Under the pieces are notes generated by a model. It did no database searches. It was not told where the DNA came from and was given only the letters and a program-made list of their open reading frames with translations. A stretch of DNA of 64,000 bases from Histoplasma ohiense (lineage: Eukaryota; Ascomycota; Eurotiomycetes; Onygenales; Ajellomycetaceae), in the NCBI GenBank assembly GCA_017607445.1, contig JAEVHH010000003.1, forward strand, positions 5,828,001-5,892,000, in the 5' to 3' direction. The translations under genes were made by a program, and so were the position numbers. This document shows positions 10,525 to 23,675 of the stretch, piece by piece. Each line of letters opens with the position of its first letter. Position 1 is the first letter of the stretch.

Positions 10525-13500
10525 ATGCATACAAAATACAAAGCCTTGAGTACAATCTAATGCTCAGCCTATCATGACTCACAGAATTTGAAACCTTGTT
10601 GAACACACACAACTGCTGTCTTATTTTCTCAGAAGACAACCATATTTACAAGAAGAATGTCAATAGAACCACTGATCTCACTCAGATATTAGTGAAAGTG
10701 TACAAACTACTAATCCATCAAGCACATGAGAAGAAGAACATGCAAGTGTTTGCTGCTAGTATGATGAATATTAAAAAAGTGTTAGAAAAGTTAGAACTCA
10801 AAAATCTCAAGAAATCATGCAAGAAACTATCTGAATTGTACAAAGACTTTGCAGATATATTCAATGAAAAAGAAGCTGAAAAGCTTCTCTCTCACTGAGA
10901 ACTCAGTATAGATCATACAATTGAGCTCATCAAGAAAAACAGTAAGAACTCACAATCACTCTGAGATTCTCTCTACAGTATATCACACAATGAACTTCTC
11001 ATTCTATGAAAAACACTCAACAGATTACTGAACAAAGACTTCATTTATATTAGCAACTCATTCACTGCAGCACTTATACTATTTACAAAGAAATCAGAAG
11101 AAGACTTACAATTCTGTGTTGACTATCAAGAACTCAACAAGATTACATGAAAGAACTGATACTCTCTCTCACTCATCAATGAAACATTTGAATGAATAGA
11201 AAAAGCAAAATGATTTACAAAGCTTGATATCTCTGCAGCCTTCTATAAGATAAGGATTAATGAAGATGATGAATGGCTAACTGTTTTTCATACACATTAC
11301 AGATTATACAAATGAACAGTGACCTTCTTTGAATTAGTGAACACTTTGAGTATGTTTCAGAAATACATTAACTGAGCTCTATGAGATCTGCTCAATGAGA
11401 TCATCTCAGTATACATGAATGATATCTTGATCTTCACTGATGAATCACTCACTGAGCATCATAAGCACATACAACAAATGCTTGACTGTCTATGAAAAGC
11501 TGAACTGCAAGTGAACATTGACAAATGCAACTTTGAGACCAAGTCTACAATCTATCTAGAATTCATCATCAAAGCTGAAAAAGATGTATGCATGAATTCT
11601 AAGAAGATGAAAGCAATTCTCAACTGAGAGACATCAGTCTCAGTAAAAGAAACTAGAAGCTTTCTAGAGTTTGTCAACTTCTACTGAAGATTTATCAAGA
11701 ACTTCTTCAATATCATACAATCACTGACAGATCTGACTCAGAAAGATGTCATATTTCAATGAACTGACAAAGTAGACACAGTATTCAAAAAGCTGAAGCA
11801 TATATTCACAAACACTTCAATGCTGCAATCATTCAATTCAGATAAGCATACAATTCTTGAAACAGACATCTCAGATTATGTAGTAGATGAAGTACTGATG
11901 CAATATGACAACAAAGATATTCTACAATCTTGTGCCTTCATCTTGAAAAAGATGTCACTCACTGAATGCAATTACAAGATCTACAACAAGAAGCTTCTAA
12001 TGATTATATAATATCTTGAAGAATGAGAATCCAAACTTATGAGTGTTGAGAGATTTGAGATTGTTACTGATTATAAAAATCTAGAGTACTTTACAATTAC
12101 TCATAAGCTTACTGAGAGACATATATGTTGATCATTATTTCTTAGCTGTTTTTTGTTCACAATTTGTTATTGATCTGAAGTAGAGAACACTCTTGTGGAT
12201 GTTCTGTTCTACTGAGAACAAGATATGTCATCTGATCACTTGAATGACAGATGAAAACACTGAGAGCATCAGTTAATTGACTCTGCAATTATAGAAAGTC
12301 CTACACAACCAGATGAACCCCACATACATATCAATCAGTTTCAAGCTCAAGAACCCTCACTCAAAGAACAATGAAAACTAGTGATAGAAGCAGATGAATT
12401 CTGACAACAAGTCATCAAAGCTGTACAAAACAGAGCATCTTAATTCTCTGCAGATATATACTCAAGAACAGATATCTCAGCATATTTAATTGATGATGAC
12501 AACTGTTTACACTTTCAAAATAGACAATGAGTCCTCAATTCAGAATCTCTACAAACACAGATCATGCAAGAAATTCATGACTCACTGATGATCAGACACT
12601 CAGAACATGAAATCATGTACAACATCATCACTCAAAAATTCTACTGATCAGATATATTGAAAGATATACATCAGTTTGTATGCAACTGTGATCACTGTGG
12701 CTCAGTGATGATATGATATGAATACTGAAAAAGAATACTGAAGCTTCTATCTGTTCTCAATCAAACTTGATATGATATAGCTATTGATTTTGCAGTTTTC
12801 TTATCTGAAAGTGGAGATTCTACAAACATTCTAGTCATTGTCAACTGATTCAGCAAGAATGTAATACTACAGCTCTGTGACAAGATGAATACTGAAGTAG
12901 TTACAGATATCTTCATCAAAAGCCTGTTCTATCATATACACAGTCTGTCTTCATTCATTATATCAGATAGAGACAGTCAATTCATCAGTGCACTCTGAGT
13001 CTATGTATGTTAATTATTAAGAATTGAATAGAAGTTATCAACAGTGTACCACTCAGAGACTGATGGAGCTACTGAGAGAATGATACAAACAGTAAAGAAC
13101 ATTCTCTGTAAATTCTGCAATTATACACAAAACAACTGAAGCAATCTGCTGTCACATACTGAGATTGTGATTAACAGTCAAAATTCTGCTATAACAGATG
13201 TAAGCTCATTTTTTCTTCTATATAGATATAACTTAGAGATTCTGAACTTCTCTAAAACTTTCCAAAAAACTGTGTATATCTGCAGCCTCATACAGACAGC
13301 AGAGAATATTGTGAGCAAGCTGATGAAAGTCTGCAAATGAGCAGAAGCTTCAATGATCAGTGCTCAGCAAGATTACAAAAATCAAGTAAACATCAGAAGA
13401 AGTTCTGCAATCTGATATCATATAGAAGATAAAATCTGATTAAATCTCAAGAATATAAGAACAGATCACTTCTTATATACACTAGATTACTATCATATCA

Positions 13501-13858
13501 AATATACAGTGAAGAAAGTGCTAGATACACATGATTATTGACTCAACATCTCATCTGACATTCATGATATCTTTCATATGAACCTGCTCCAATCCACAGC
13601 TGAGAATCCATTCCTCTCACAGAGAATCTTCAATTGACAGTCATCTGCTATTGTAGAAAAAGATAATGAACTTGAGTGGGAAATCAAAGCAATTCTTGAC
13701 AATAGAACCAACCACTGCTGCTGTGAATATCTTATCAAATGAGTAGAATATGATTATCTGATCTGGGAATCCACATCTATCTTGAAGAACACTGCCACTC
13801 TCAACATCTATGAGTCCTCACTCACCTCAGTAGAGGGGGATAATGTGATGGATTAGTA
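10525..13858 (+). pseudogene. Family II pol (protease end to chromodomain), broken
   Basis: Order: protease tail and linker (10596-10898 open); RT at about 10900-11800 with FCVDY near 11115 and YMND in place of the YxDD motif near 11413; RNase H ETDISDYVVD near 11860; integrase zinc domain near 12560-12700 (C-x2-C as CDHCG); core aspartates in AIDFAV and SDRDSQF; a glutamate in SETDGATERM near 13050; chromodomain near 13680-13830 (IKAILDN..., YLIKWVEYD...). The stop codon lies 13 bases inside the 3' LTR. Many internal TGA codons. Confidence 0.86.
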
Positions 13859-14439
13859 TTCATTAGTAATTAACTTATGCAATCAACTCCTCTTCTGCAC
13901 TCACTTGTTTCTGACCATTGTGATCTCATATAATCCTCAATGTTCTTTCACTCTGTGCTCCACACTTGTGTAGTTTCTAATAATTCTTTCATATAGCTCT
14001 TAACATTCTTCTGCTCTGTGCTTCACACTTATATAGTCTCTAACAATTTTTCTATGTAGCTTCTAACATTCTTCTGCTCTGTGTTTCACACTTATATAGT
14101 CTCTAACAATTCTTCTGTGTAGCTTCTAACATTCTTTTGCTCTGTGTTCTGCATTTGTATAGTCTCTAACAATTCTTCTGTGTAGCTCTCAATGATTTCC
14201 TCATCTCACACTCTGCACTTGTGTAGTTTTTAATGATTCTTATATGTATCTCTTAATATTCTTTCACTTCACATTTCACTGTGGAGCAGCTTCTGATATT
14301 CTTCCACTCTGAACTTTCTTCTATAAGAACCCTCTTCATACAATCTTTTCTTCTGATTTCTTTTCTCTTTCTTTTCTTAATCAATTTGTAATCTGTATTA
14401 GAATAGTGTTAAATTATTAATCGAAGTATGCTTGTTACA
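13844..14439 (+). repeat. Family II LTR (596 bp)
   Basis: It begins TGTGATGGATTAG and ends AAGTATGCTTGTTACA, directly after the purine tract gtagagggggataa. The middle is built from diverged tandem units of 63 bp (ctctgtg...cacacttatatag...). The LTR of the copy at 36692 is exactly 63 bp shorter. Confidence 0.9.
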
Positions 14440-15169
14440 GCTTGAGCTGTTCAAAGCTTCTAAGCTTTGCAGCTCTTCTTATACGAAATAACTAGTGCAG
14501 TAGCATACGCCATTCTTAGTAATAGAGAGTGACATACATCACAGAAGAATAATAAGCTGAAATTATCACATTCTCCTCTATCAAATTCATCTATACTCTT
14601 GTGATGGAAATAGTGTTCTGCTGTGCACATTCATCTTTGCAATGTGCTATTTCTGAGATGTTTGTAGCACAGTATTTGTCAAGCCCTTGTTGTGATTATG
14701 TATCTTCTAACTGCAATCAGTAAGGCACTCACTTCACACACATATGAGTCCCTATCACAACAACATTAGCTCATCATTAATCAACATCATCATTCACAAC
14801 TATCTTCTTTCATTCATTCTCTCATATCTCTTTCATTCAATCTTCTCTGTCTTGCTTCAATCATTCTATACATCTATCTCCTTCTATTGAATATCTAGTT
14901 CTTTTCTATTCTGTGATATGACCTCTGATCATCATGTCTCTCATCATTCTAGTTGTATCATATGATCTATTGGTAGATTTTTATTGATCAAATCTTGTTG
15001 AAAGCTAATCTGACAGTTTTTGTGGTTGCTAATTGTCTTTAGTTTCTTTTCTACAATTTTCTTTCTAACTTTTTGTAGATGAAATTGTACAGAGTCTCTG
15101 TATTGTTGAGGTTATGACAGATAAGAATCTCCGCACTATATTCACTTACATCAATTTTTGCATTGCTTC
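14440..15169. other. Spacer between elements; left flank of family I copy 3
   Basis: About 730 bp of moderately AT-rich DNA between a family II LTR and a family I LTR. I see no convincing gene. It is the left flank of a large insertion: joined across the 5-bp duplication GCTTC it would continue into 27981-28656, where a minus-strand Lys/Glu-rich reading frame is visible. A few CpGs survive at its left edge. Confidence 0.5.
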
Positions 15170-15440
15170 TGTAAGAGATGGTTGTAGGTATAATTATGGG
15201 AGTAGTGTGAAGTATGCATGTAGAATGTTAAGAAGGTAGCAATCTCTATTATTCAAAGCTAATTGCTGATCTTCTAATATCTATGGATATCAGTGAGCAT
15301 TATATAGATGACCACCACATGCTATGGCTGTCTATGATGCTGTGCACTATATTCCTTCTCATTAATTCTGGTGTGTTCTGTGTTCTTCTATTGCTATATA
15401 GCTATTTTCTAATATAGATATCTTTGTTGCATCTATTACA
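15170..15440 (-). repeat. Family I 3' LTR (271 bp)
   Basis: It reads TGTAAGAGATGG ... ATCTATTACA on the plus strand, the reverse complement of the LTRs at 4507 and 6851. The purine tract of the element follows on its right (attatctctcttcttc on the plus strand). Confidence 0.92.
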
Positions 15441-15983
15441 ATTATCTCTCTTCTTCAAAGGCCTGGTTCTCAGGGCTTCTTACTGCAACATGTGAAGTTT
15501 GTAACATATACTGTGTGGTTAATATTGTATAGAGTTCACAGAATTGAGCTGAATTAATTGTTGAGATTAATTCCAAAGTACTGCTGTTTTGAGAGAACAT
15601 CTTTTCATCTCTGATGTCATTGCAGTTCAATCATGATTTAGACACAACTTCTGAATCTTTTTTCTTTGACTTCTACATCAAAAATTGCACTCCATCAAAA
15701 ATCATCACCAACATCACCACTAACAATTTTTTATTAAAAAAGAATACATCAATTTATCAAACAAAGTACACTGTATCTTTCTATGTGATTTTTATTGTGA
15801 AATTTGAAGTTTTGATTGTGTGGTTGTGTTTTCCATTTTGGGTTGAGTTTTGTGTTGTTGCAATCTCTTTGATCAACATTGTAATATTGATTTCAATCTT
15901 CAATATTTGTTTTTCTTTCTTATTGTTTTTGCTTCTTCTTCTTCTTTGAACAAGGTTTTGATACTGATCAAAGTTATGATAGA

Positions 15984-17134
15984 ATGTCAGAATCAGCTGT
16001 TTTCATTGTTGATTTGAAGTCTATGAAGAGTGATATGCTGTCTGTCATTGAGAGCATTTGCTTGGGTTGTCTGGAGAGGTTGCAGAATCCTTCAGTATAT
16101 TCTTGCTTTGTGAACAATGAATGAATACACTGTCATATCTATCATATATCAAATAGAAGTTGTGCTGCTGTAAGTTTTCTTAAACTGAGATTGTTAAGAG
16201 TACTAATGAATTATAGATGTCTGAGTGCTTTCATGAAACTGATCAATCTTTGATTGATGAATTTCACAAGATGCTGCTCTCTGATGAAGTTTTGAATGAG
16301 AGATTTGCTATATATCAAACTGCTGTTGTGAGATTTGTACTTGATGTGCAGATCTATAAGAATGCAGATGAGGTTCTAGAATTCTATATGAACTTTGATG
16401 ATCTGTTGTCACAGCAGAGTGTGACATTTGATCATAGCAGTATTTCAGAAAGCATGTTTTCACATTCTGCTATTACATTGATGTCATTCTCACTGAGTCA
16501 AGATCTTGGTATGTTATTTGAGTTGACTGATAATGTAGATGAAGATGAGGAAGTGGACAGTCTCATTAAAATGTTAGAAAGAAATACAGCAGCATATTGC
16601 TGTTGTTGTATTTGATATTTGACAACATCCCCCCATCATCATTGTGAGTCTGCTGAGGGTTGATGTAAAAAATGCAAGCACTGCTTGATGATGAAGCATG
16701 TCTGCATTTCAGTAAGTTATTATTCAAAACAGATGTTTTTATGGTATATAATATTAACTTTCTATTAGATGTCAGTGAATGCTGTTGAATTGACTCAGAC
16801 AGTTATCAATGCTGCTGAGAATCTAATTGTTGCTGATGTGAATGCTTTGAATGTTAATGTTTTGCAGAGTGCTGTGACTGTGGCAGTTAAATTCTTTGCT
16901 GTGAAGATTCAGAAGATTCAACAAGACAGTTCTTCTGAGACTCTGACTGAAATGATGATTGATGAGATTCTGATGGTTACATCATCAGTTGCAGCTCTCA
17001 AGTCATTGTTGAAATGTTGTGCTTCATCAGTTGAGAAAATCTGAAATAATAAGCAGGTTTGTCTTGGTGACAATTTCTTGAATAACACTGACCAAGCTGA
17101 GGTAGATCTGTTTTTTAATCTCTGAGTGAAATAA
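15984..17134 (+). pseudogene. Antisense Cys6 gene of family I, copy 3 (three exons)
   Basis: Exon 1 15984-16169 (62 codons), intron 16170-16216 (GTAAGT, branch TACTAAT, TATAG), exon 2 16217-16711 (165 codons), intron 16712-16768 (GTAAGT ... TATTAG), exon 3 16769-17134 (121 codons to TAA); all introns are phase 0, about 348 codons in total. Exon 1 ends with CX2CX11CX8CX2CX6C (one Cys is Tyr here) and exon 2 with CX2CX11CX9CX2CX6C. Exon 3 is Ala/Val-rich and probably helical. In-frame TGAs are present in each exon. It runs opposite to the surrounding pol. The pattern resembles, but does not match, the fungal Zn2Cys6 spacing (first loop 11 instead of 6). Family not recognised. Confidence 0.83.
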
Positions 17135-17189
17135 GTATATTCAGCAGTCATTGTTGTCTTCTTCATTTTTGTTTACTGACTGGCTTCTG

Positions 17190-19722
17190 ATAGGTTTTAT
17201 TAAACTGTTTCAAGTACTTCTGACTGTTCATCAAGTTTTCTTTGAGCTCTCAAGAATTATCTGCATCTGTACAATCTTTTCATTTGACAAGATATTGTGT
17301 TTGATCACAGTATTGATGCTTGTCTAATATAGCTTCAACTTTTCATTTCTTTTATGTATCTATAATTATCAGTTCTGCTTGCAGAATTTGTCTGTTGCAT
17401 GTGTGATAAGATTTGAGAAGGGAAATATGAAATACAGAATGAATTTCTTTATATTGCAGCATGAGTTTCAGTTTGTACATCTGTGTACCACAGATATCAA
17501 TTATTTGAAAGAGACTCAAAAATCAATGATCTAGTTTGAGTGAGAATTGCAAGATGGATATATTTTTTGCATGCAGTATTACTCAGTTCTCTATCTTAAA
17601 GCTTTTTGATATATGATGCTGATTATAATACTTTTTCTCAGCTGCTTTGACAGCTTTCAGACATTCTTGAATCTTATTCTTCACTTGCTTCATCTGTTCC
17701 ACTTATTCCATTGCTGATTTTGATGCACTCATGTTTGAGGATTTTATGTCTATGCAAAGTTCAGTTGGTCAGCTGATCATTGCTTCAGATGATATCATTT
17801 TTATCAATGTGTGGAAGGCATTGTTATATACTCATTGCATCAGAGAAATTCATTCTATTCAATTATCTTGCTGATAGCTGCAATATGTGTGAAGATAATG
17901 TTCAATCATCTGATTCAATTGTTTTGTCTGGCCATCAGTTTGCAGGTGGAATGCTGTTGATAATTTTTGTTGAATATAGAGCAGATAATATAATGTTGAT
18001 CAAAACTTGCTATTTATTAATGAATCTTGATTGCTAATAATGTTCACAGATAGATCAAAGTTCTTTGCAATTCTTCATACAATAATATCTGTAAGTTCTT
18101 CTGCATCTAGCTCTGAAGATGTGGGCACAATTATGATTCATTTGATGAATAAATCAACAAATATGACAATAGTATTATAGATTTGACTTCTCTTTTTATT
18201 ATCTGACAGATCTTCAATAAAGTTCATGCTAATTATATGTCATTTCTTATCTGACACTGAATGTGGTTGTAGCAACTCATATGACTTGTGCTGTGGTATT
18301 TTGATGTGTTGGCAAACATTGCAAGTTCTCACATATTCTGCAATCTCATTGCTTATATCATGTCACAAGTACTTGTATTTGATTGCTTTGATGATTTTGT
18401 CACATTCAAAAAGGCCATCTTGAGAATTATTGTGGTTCATTTTCATTATTTCATGTCTTATGATTTTGTCTTGTGATATGTAGACTTTATCATCTTTTCT
18501 GAGCAGGTCATCTTTATCTACTGTTCAGATTGAATGATTATCTACACTAGTGTCATTTATCTTTAGTCTTCTGTGAAGTTCAGATATATCAGCATCTCTA
18601 TTCTGAATCTGCAGTAAGAGTTTGATGATAGATTCAGCTATCTCTTTGCAATAGACTGTCTCAGACTCAAATATTTTGACAGTTAGAATCTGTAGCATCA
18701 GAGTTTCTAGATTTAATCTTATAACATCTGTGATTTTGTTCTCATCTGCAGATGTGTTCTTTATTCTGTAGAGGTTGTTGTCATCAATGACTATAAGCCT
18801 CTTTATTCAATAATTTTCATTAGCTTGCAGATCTTTTTGCATCATCTTAATATATTGATCTAACTTTGTGTTTTTTTTTGTCTTTAGTGATTTAAAGATT
18901 TTTTTATACAGCTTCTCTTGCAGAGTAGAGAGCTTTGTCAAGAGAGCTGTGTGTTTTACAAAATCTGAGCAATGACTTGATGCATCTGTGAGATTATTTT
19001 TTTCAGAATGATGCTCTATTTCAAAATTGAACACTGAGAGCATTTCCATCCAGTGAATCTGACATTCATTTAGCTGCTTCATTATCATGAAGCACTGAAG
19101 ATTGACATGGTCAGATAAAACAGTTATTGAATGTCTGTTATTATGTAAGTAGTGATGCCATTGTCTAAAAGCTTCTACAATTGGCAACATTTCTAGATTA
19201 TATATTTGATAATGTCTTTCTGTTTCTGTGAGCTTTCTAGACCAAAATGTGATTGAGTGTCAGTGATCATCATTCATTAATTGTGATATTACTGCAGTGA
19301 TTGCAACATCAGATCCATCTGTTTCTATATGAAGTTTTCACTGTGAATCAAAGTGAATCAACAACAGTGCTTTTGTAAAGCATTCTTTTAACTGCAAAAT
19401 TGCATGCTTGCAGTTTTTGTCTAACTGAACAGATGTGTTATTCTTCCCTCTTTTTGTTTTGTAATCTTTTAACAATTTGATCAGAGGTGCTGTTATTATT
19501 GAGAACTTATATATGAATCAATGATAGAAATTGATGAATTCTAGAAATATTTGCAATTTGTTTATAGTTTGTGACTCTGGTCAATCTAGAATTGTGTCAA
19601 CACAGTGTTTCTCAACAGTAATGCTCTGTGTGATAATCACAAAACTCAAAAATTCAATTTCTGTTGTGTGGAATGTACACTTATTAAGTTTGACATATAG
19701 TCTCCATCACCTTAACTGTTCC
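17190..19722 (-). pseudogene. Family I pol, RT end to chromodomain (left of nested element)
   Basis: Minus strand: the chromodomain near 17210-17340 is followed upstream by the integrase C-terminus, core (ISMNFIEDL-like, near 18200), H2C2 domain (near 18290-18450) and RNase H (18807-19190, open; SDHVNLQ and NFEIEHHSEKNN). It breaks off at 19727, where a family II element inserted within the end of RT, and resumes at 25389. Confidence 0.87.
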
Positions 19723-19727
19723 AGCAT

Positions 19728-20109
19728 TGTAACGGGCGTACTTCGATTAATGATCTAGCACTATTCTAAATACAGATTATGAATTGATTAAGGAAAAAAA
19801 GAGAAAAGAGATCAGAAGAAAAGGTCATACAAAGAGGGTTCTTATAGAGAGAAGATCAGAATGAAAGAATATCAGAAGCTGCCCCACAGTGGAGTACAGA
19901 GCAGAAGAATATTGAGGGTTACACAGAAGAATTGTTAGAACTACACAAGCACAGAGCATGAGGCAGAAGGGGTTACATGGAAGAATTGTTAGAGGCTACA
20001 CAAGTGCAGAGCACAATAACAGAGATGAGTAGGTGTACACAAGCATGAAACATGAGGCAGAAGAGGTTGATTGTGTAAGTTAACTACTAATAGATGCTAA
20101 CCCATCACA
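19728..20109 (-). repeat. Family II 3' LTR (382 bp)
   Basis: It starts TGTAACGGGCGTACTTCG on the plus strand and ends CTAACCCATCACA. CpG dinucleotides survive only in its first about 20 bases. The purine tract is the adjoining ttatccctctctac (plus strand). Confidence 0.93.
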
Positions 20110-23100
20110 TTATCCCTCTCTACCAGGGTGAGTGATGACTCATAGGCATCGAGGGCAGCAGTATCCTCCAAGGCAGACACAGATTCCCAGATCAGATGAT
20201 TGTATTCTATCCATTTGACAAGGTATTCACAGTGGTGGTGGTTGATTCTATCATCAAGAATTGCTTCAATCTTCCATTCAAGTTCATTATCTTCTTCTAT
20301 GATGGCAGGTGGCTGCCAGTTGAAGGTTCTCTGTGAAGGGAATGGATCCTCAGCCATGAGTCGGAGCAGGTTCATGTGAAAGATGTTGTAGATGTCTGGT
20401 GGGGTGTCAAGTCAATAATCATGTGTGCCTAGCACCTTCATCACAGTATATTTGGTGTGACAGTAATTCAGTGTATGTGAGAGGTGATCTGTCTTTATGT
20501 TCTTGAGATCTAATCAGATCTTGTCTTCTATATGATATCAGATTGCAGAACTTCTTCTGATGTTTGTTTGATTCTTATAATCTTACTGAGTGCTGATCAT
20601 GGAAGCTTCTGCTCATTTGTGAACTTTCTTAAGCTTGCTCATGATGTTATCTGCTGCTTGTATGGGACTGCAGGTGTATGTGGTTTCTCAGAGATTCTCA
20701 GAGAAGTCTAGAACTTCTAAATTGTATTCATGCAGAAGAAAGAATGAGCTTATGTCTGTTGTGACAGAGTCTCAGCTGTTGATTGCAATCTCAATGTGTG
20801 ATAGCAGATGACTTCAGTTGTTTTGTATATAATTGCAGAACTTACAGAGAATGTTCTTTACTGTTTGTATCATTCTCTCTGTGACTTCATCAGTCTCTGA
20901 GTGATATGCTGTTGACAATTTTTGTTCAATTCTTAGCAGCTGGCATATGTGGATTCAGAGTGTGCTGATGAATTGACTGTCTCTATCTGATACAATGAAT
21001 GAAGACAGACTGTGTATACAATAGAACAGGCTTCAGACAAAGACATCTGCAACTACTTCAGCATTCATTCTGTCATAGAGTTGCAGTATTACATCCTTGC
21101 TGAGATGATCAACAATGACTAGAATGTTTGTAGAATCTTCACTCTCAGATAGAGAAACTGCAAAGTCAATTGCTATATCACATCAGATTCATTCAGAGAT
21201 AGACAGAGATTTCAACATCTCTTTTCATTGTTCACATCATGCTGTTACTGAGCCACAGTGATTGCAATTGTGTACAAACTGGTGTATGTTCTTTGATATG
21301 TTCAGTCAGTAGAAGTCTTGAGCTATGATGCTGTACATAATCTCATGATCTGAGTGCTCAGTCATTGATGAGTTGTGGATCTCCTGCATGATTCATGTTT
21401 GTAGAGGTTCTGAATCAGAGACTCATTGTCTGTCTCAGAAGTGTAGGCATCCATCATCACTGATTGAGCATGCTGAGATGTTCATTTTTGAGTATACATC
21501 TGCAGGGAATTGAGATGCTCTGCTTCATACAGCTTCAGCAGCTTGTTGCCAGAATTTGTCTGCCTCTGTTGCTTGTCTCCATTGCTCTTCAAGTGAGGGG
21601 TATTGAGTATGGGATTGGTTAATATGTATGCAGGGTTTATCTGATTGTGTAGAACTTTCTATGATTGTGGGGTTGATTAATCAATGCTCTCAGTGTTTTC
21701 ATCTGTCATCTAGATCATCAGATGGTATATCTTGTTTTCAGCAGAACAGAGCATCCACAAGGGTGTTCTCTACTTCAGATTGATAACAAATTGTGAATGA
21801 AAAACAGCTAAGAAACAATGACCAACATATATGCCTCTCAGTGAGCTTGTGAGTGATTGTGAAGTATTCTAAATTCTTATGATCAATAACAATCTCAAAC
21901 TTTTTGACACTCATAAGTTTGGACTCTCATTCTTCAAAGCATTGTATGATCACTAGAAGCTCCTTGTTGTAGATCTCATAGTTGCATTCAGTGAGTGACA
22001 TCTTTTTCAAGATGAAGGCACAGAGTTGTAGAACATCTTCATTATTATATTGCATTAGTGCCCCATCTACTACATAATCTGAGATGTCTGTTTCAAGAAT
22101 TGTATGCTTATCTGGATCAAATGATTGCAGCATCAAGACACTTGTGAACATACACTTCAGCTTTTTGAATGCTGTGTCTGCTTTGTCAGTCCATTGAAAT
22201 ACAGCATCTTTTCAGATCAGATCTGTCAGTGATTGTATGATATCAGAGAAGTTTTTGATGAATCTTCAGTAGAAGTTGATGAATTCTAGAAAGTTTCTAG
22301 TCTCTTTTACTGAGACTGATGTCTCTCAGTTGAGGATTGCTTCCATCTTCTTAGAATTCATGCATACATCCTTTTCAGCTTTGATGATGAATTCTAGATA
22401 GATTGTAGACTTGATCTCAAAGTTGCATTTGTCAATGTCCACTTACAGTCCAGCTTTTTGTAGGTGGTCAAGTACTTGTTGTATGTGTTTACAGTGCTCA
22501 GTGAGCAATTCATCAGTGAAGATCAAGATATTGTTCATGTACACTGAGGTGATCTCATTGAGCAGATCTCATAGAGCTCAGTTAATGTATTTCTGAAATG
22601 TACTCAGAGCATTCACTAATCCAAAGAGGGTCACTGTTCATTTGTATAATCTGTAATGTGTATGAAAGACAGTTAGCCATTCATCATCTTCATTAATTCT
22701 TATCTTGTAGAAGGCTGCAGAGATGTCAAGTTTTGTAAATCATTTTGCTTTTTCTATTTATTCAAGTGTTTCATTGATGAGTGAGAGAGGATATTGATTC
22801 TTCTGTGTAATCTTATTGAGCTCTTGATAGTCAACACAGAATTGTAAGTCTTCTTCTGATTTCTTCACAAACAGTACAGATGCTGCAGTGGGTGAGTTGC
22901 TAACACAAATGAAGTCTTTGTCTAGTAATTCATTGAGTGTTTTTCATAGAACAAGGAGTTCATTGTGTGATATACTGTAGAGAGAATCTCAGAGTGATTG
23001 TGGGTTCTTATCATCTTTCTTAATGAGTTCAATTGTATGATCTATGTCACATTCTCAATAAGAGAGAAGCTTTTCAGCTTTCTTTTCATTGAATATGTCT

Positions 23101-23675
23101 GTGAAGTTCTTGTATAATTTGGGTAGTTCTTTGTGTGATTTCTTGGAATTCTTGAGTTCTAGCTTTTCTAATGCTTTCTTGATATCTGCCATGCTAGCAG
23201 CAAACACTTGGATGTTCTTCTTCTTGTGTGCTTGATGAGTTAGTAGCTTGAATGCTTCTGCTGATACCTGAGTGAGGTCAGTGATTCTGTTGATATTCTT
23301 TTCATAAATGCAGTCATCTTCTGGGAAGATTAGGCAATGGTTGCATGTGTCTATCAGAGTTCCAAATTCTGTAAGCCATGACAGACTGAGCATTAAGTTG
23401 TACTCAAGATCTTGCACTTCATATGTGTAAACATTTCTTTTTTCATGTTCTTCTACATCAATGTTGAACTTTATCATATTGTAGGAGGCAGATCCTCTGA
23501 GGCCATTGAATTCACTGAGCTTACACAGTTCAGAAAAGGGGATATGCTGAAGCTTATGCTTTTCAATCAACTGAGTGTTTATAAGAGTGTAGTGAAGGAA
23601 ACCACTGTCTACCATTGCTTGTACATTGACTAGGCTATTTACAATGGCAGAGACTATAATTGTGTCCACTTGCAT
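20097..23675 (-). pseudogene. Family II pol (protease to chromodomain)
   Basis: Protease part 23055-23675 is open and keeps a DSG active site (AMVDSGFLHYTLI). RT covers about 22150-23050 with FCVDY and FTKLDISAAF, but the YxDD motif reads YMNN. RNase H has ETDISDYVVD near 22080. The integrase zinc domain ends HNCNHCG near 21270; core acidic residues lie in AIDFAV, SDRDSQF and SETDEVTERM. The chromodomain (KIEAILDDR ... YLVKWIEYNH ... IWESV, 20150-20320) is intact and open. Stops, mostly TGA, interrupt RT, RNase H and integrase. The pol stop lies inside the 3' LTR. Confidence 0.9.

Larger units (their letters stand above)
10525..14439 (+). mobile_element. Ty3/gypsy family II copy 2 (3' part)
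   Basis: Plus-strand element that begins in the protease region immediately after the family III LTR and continues through RT, RNase H, integrase and chromodomain to a 596-bp 3' LTR. Gag and the 5' LTR are missing. It is probably the target of, or a partner in, the rearrangement that joined family II and III pieces at 7122-10524. Confidence 0.86.

Noticed and set aside
10254..10541. Hydrophobic 90-97 codon minus-strand frame seen three times (also 41357-41650 and 48575-48856)
   Set aside because: It lies almost wholly within the family III LTR; its conservation follows from LTR copying, and there is no independent coding evidence.
15984..17134. Cys6 gene as a standard fungal Zn2Cys6 transcription factor
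   Set aside because: The first inter-cysteine loop is 10-11 residues instead of the usual 6, and two modules occur in one protein; similarity noted but not assigned.
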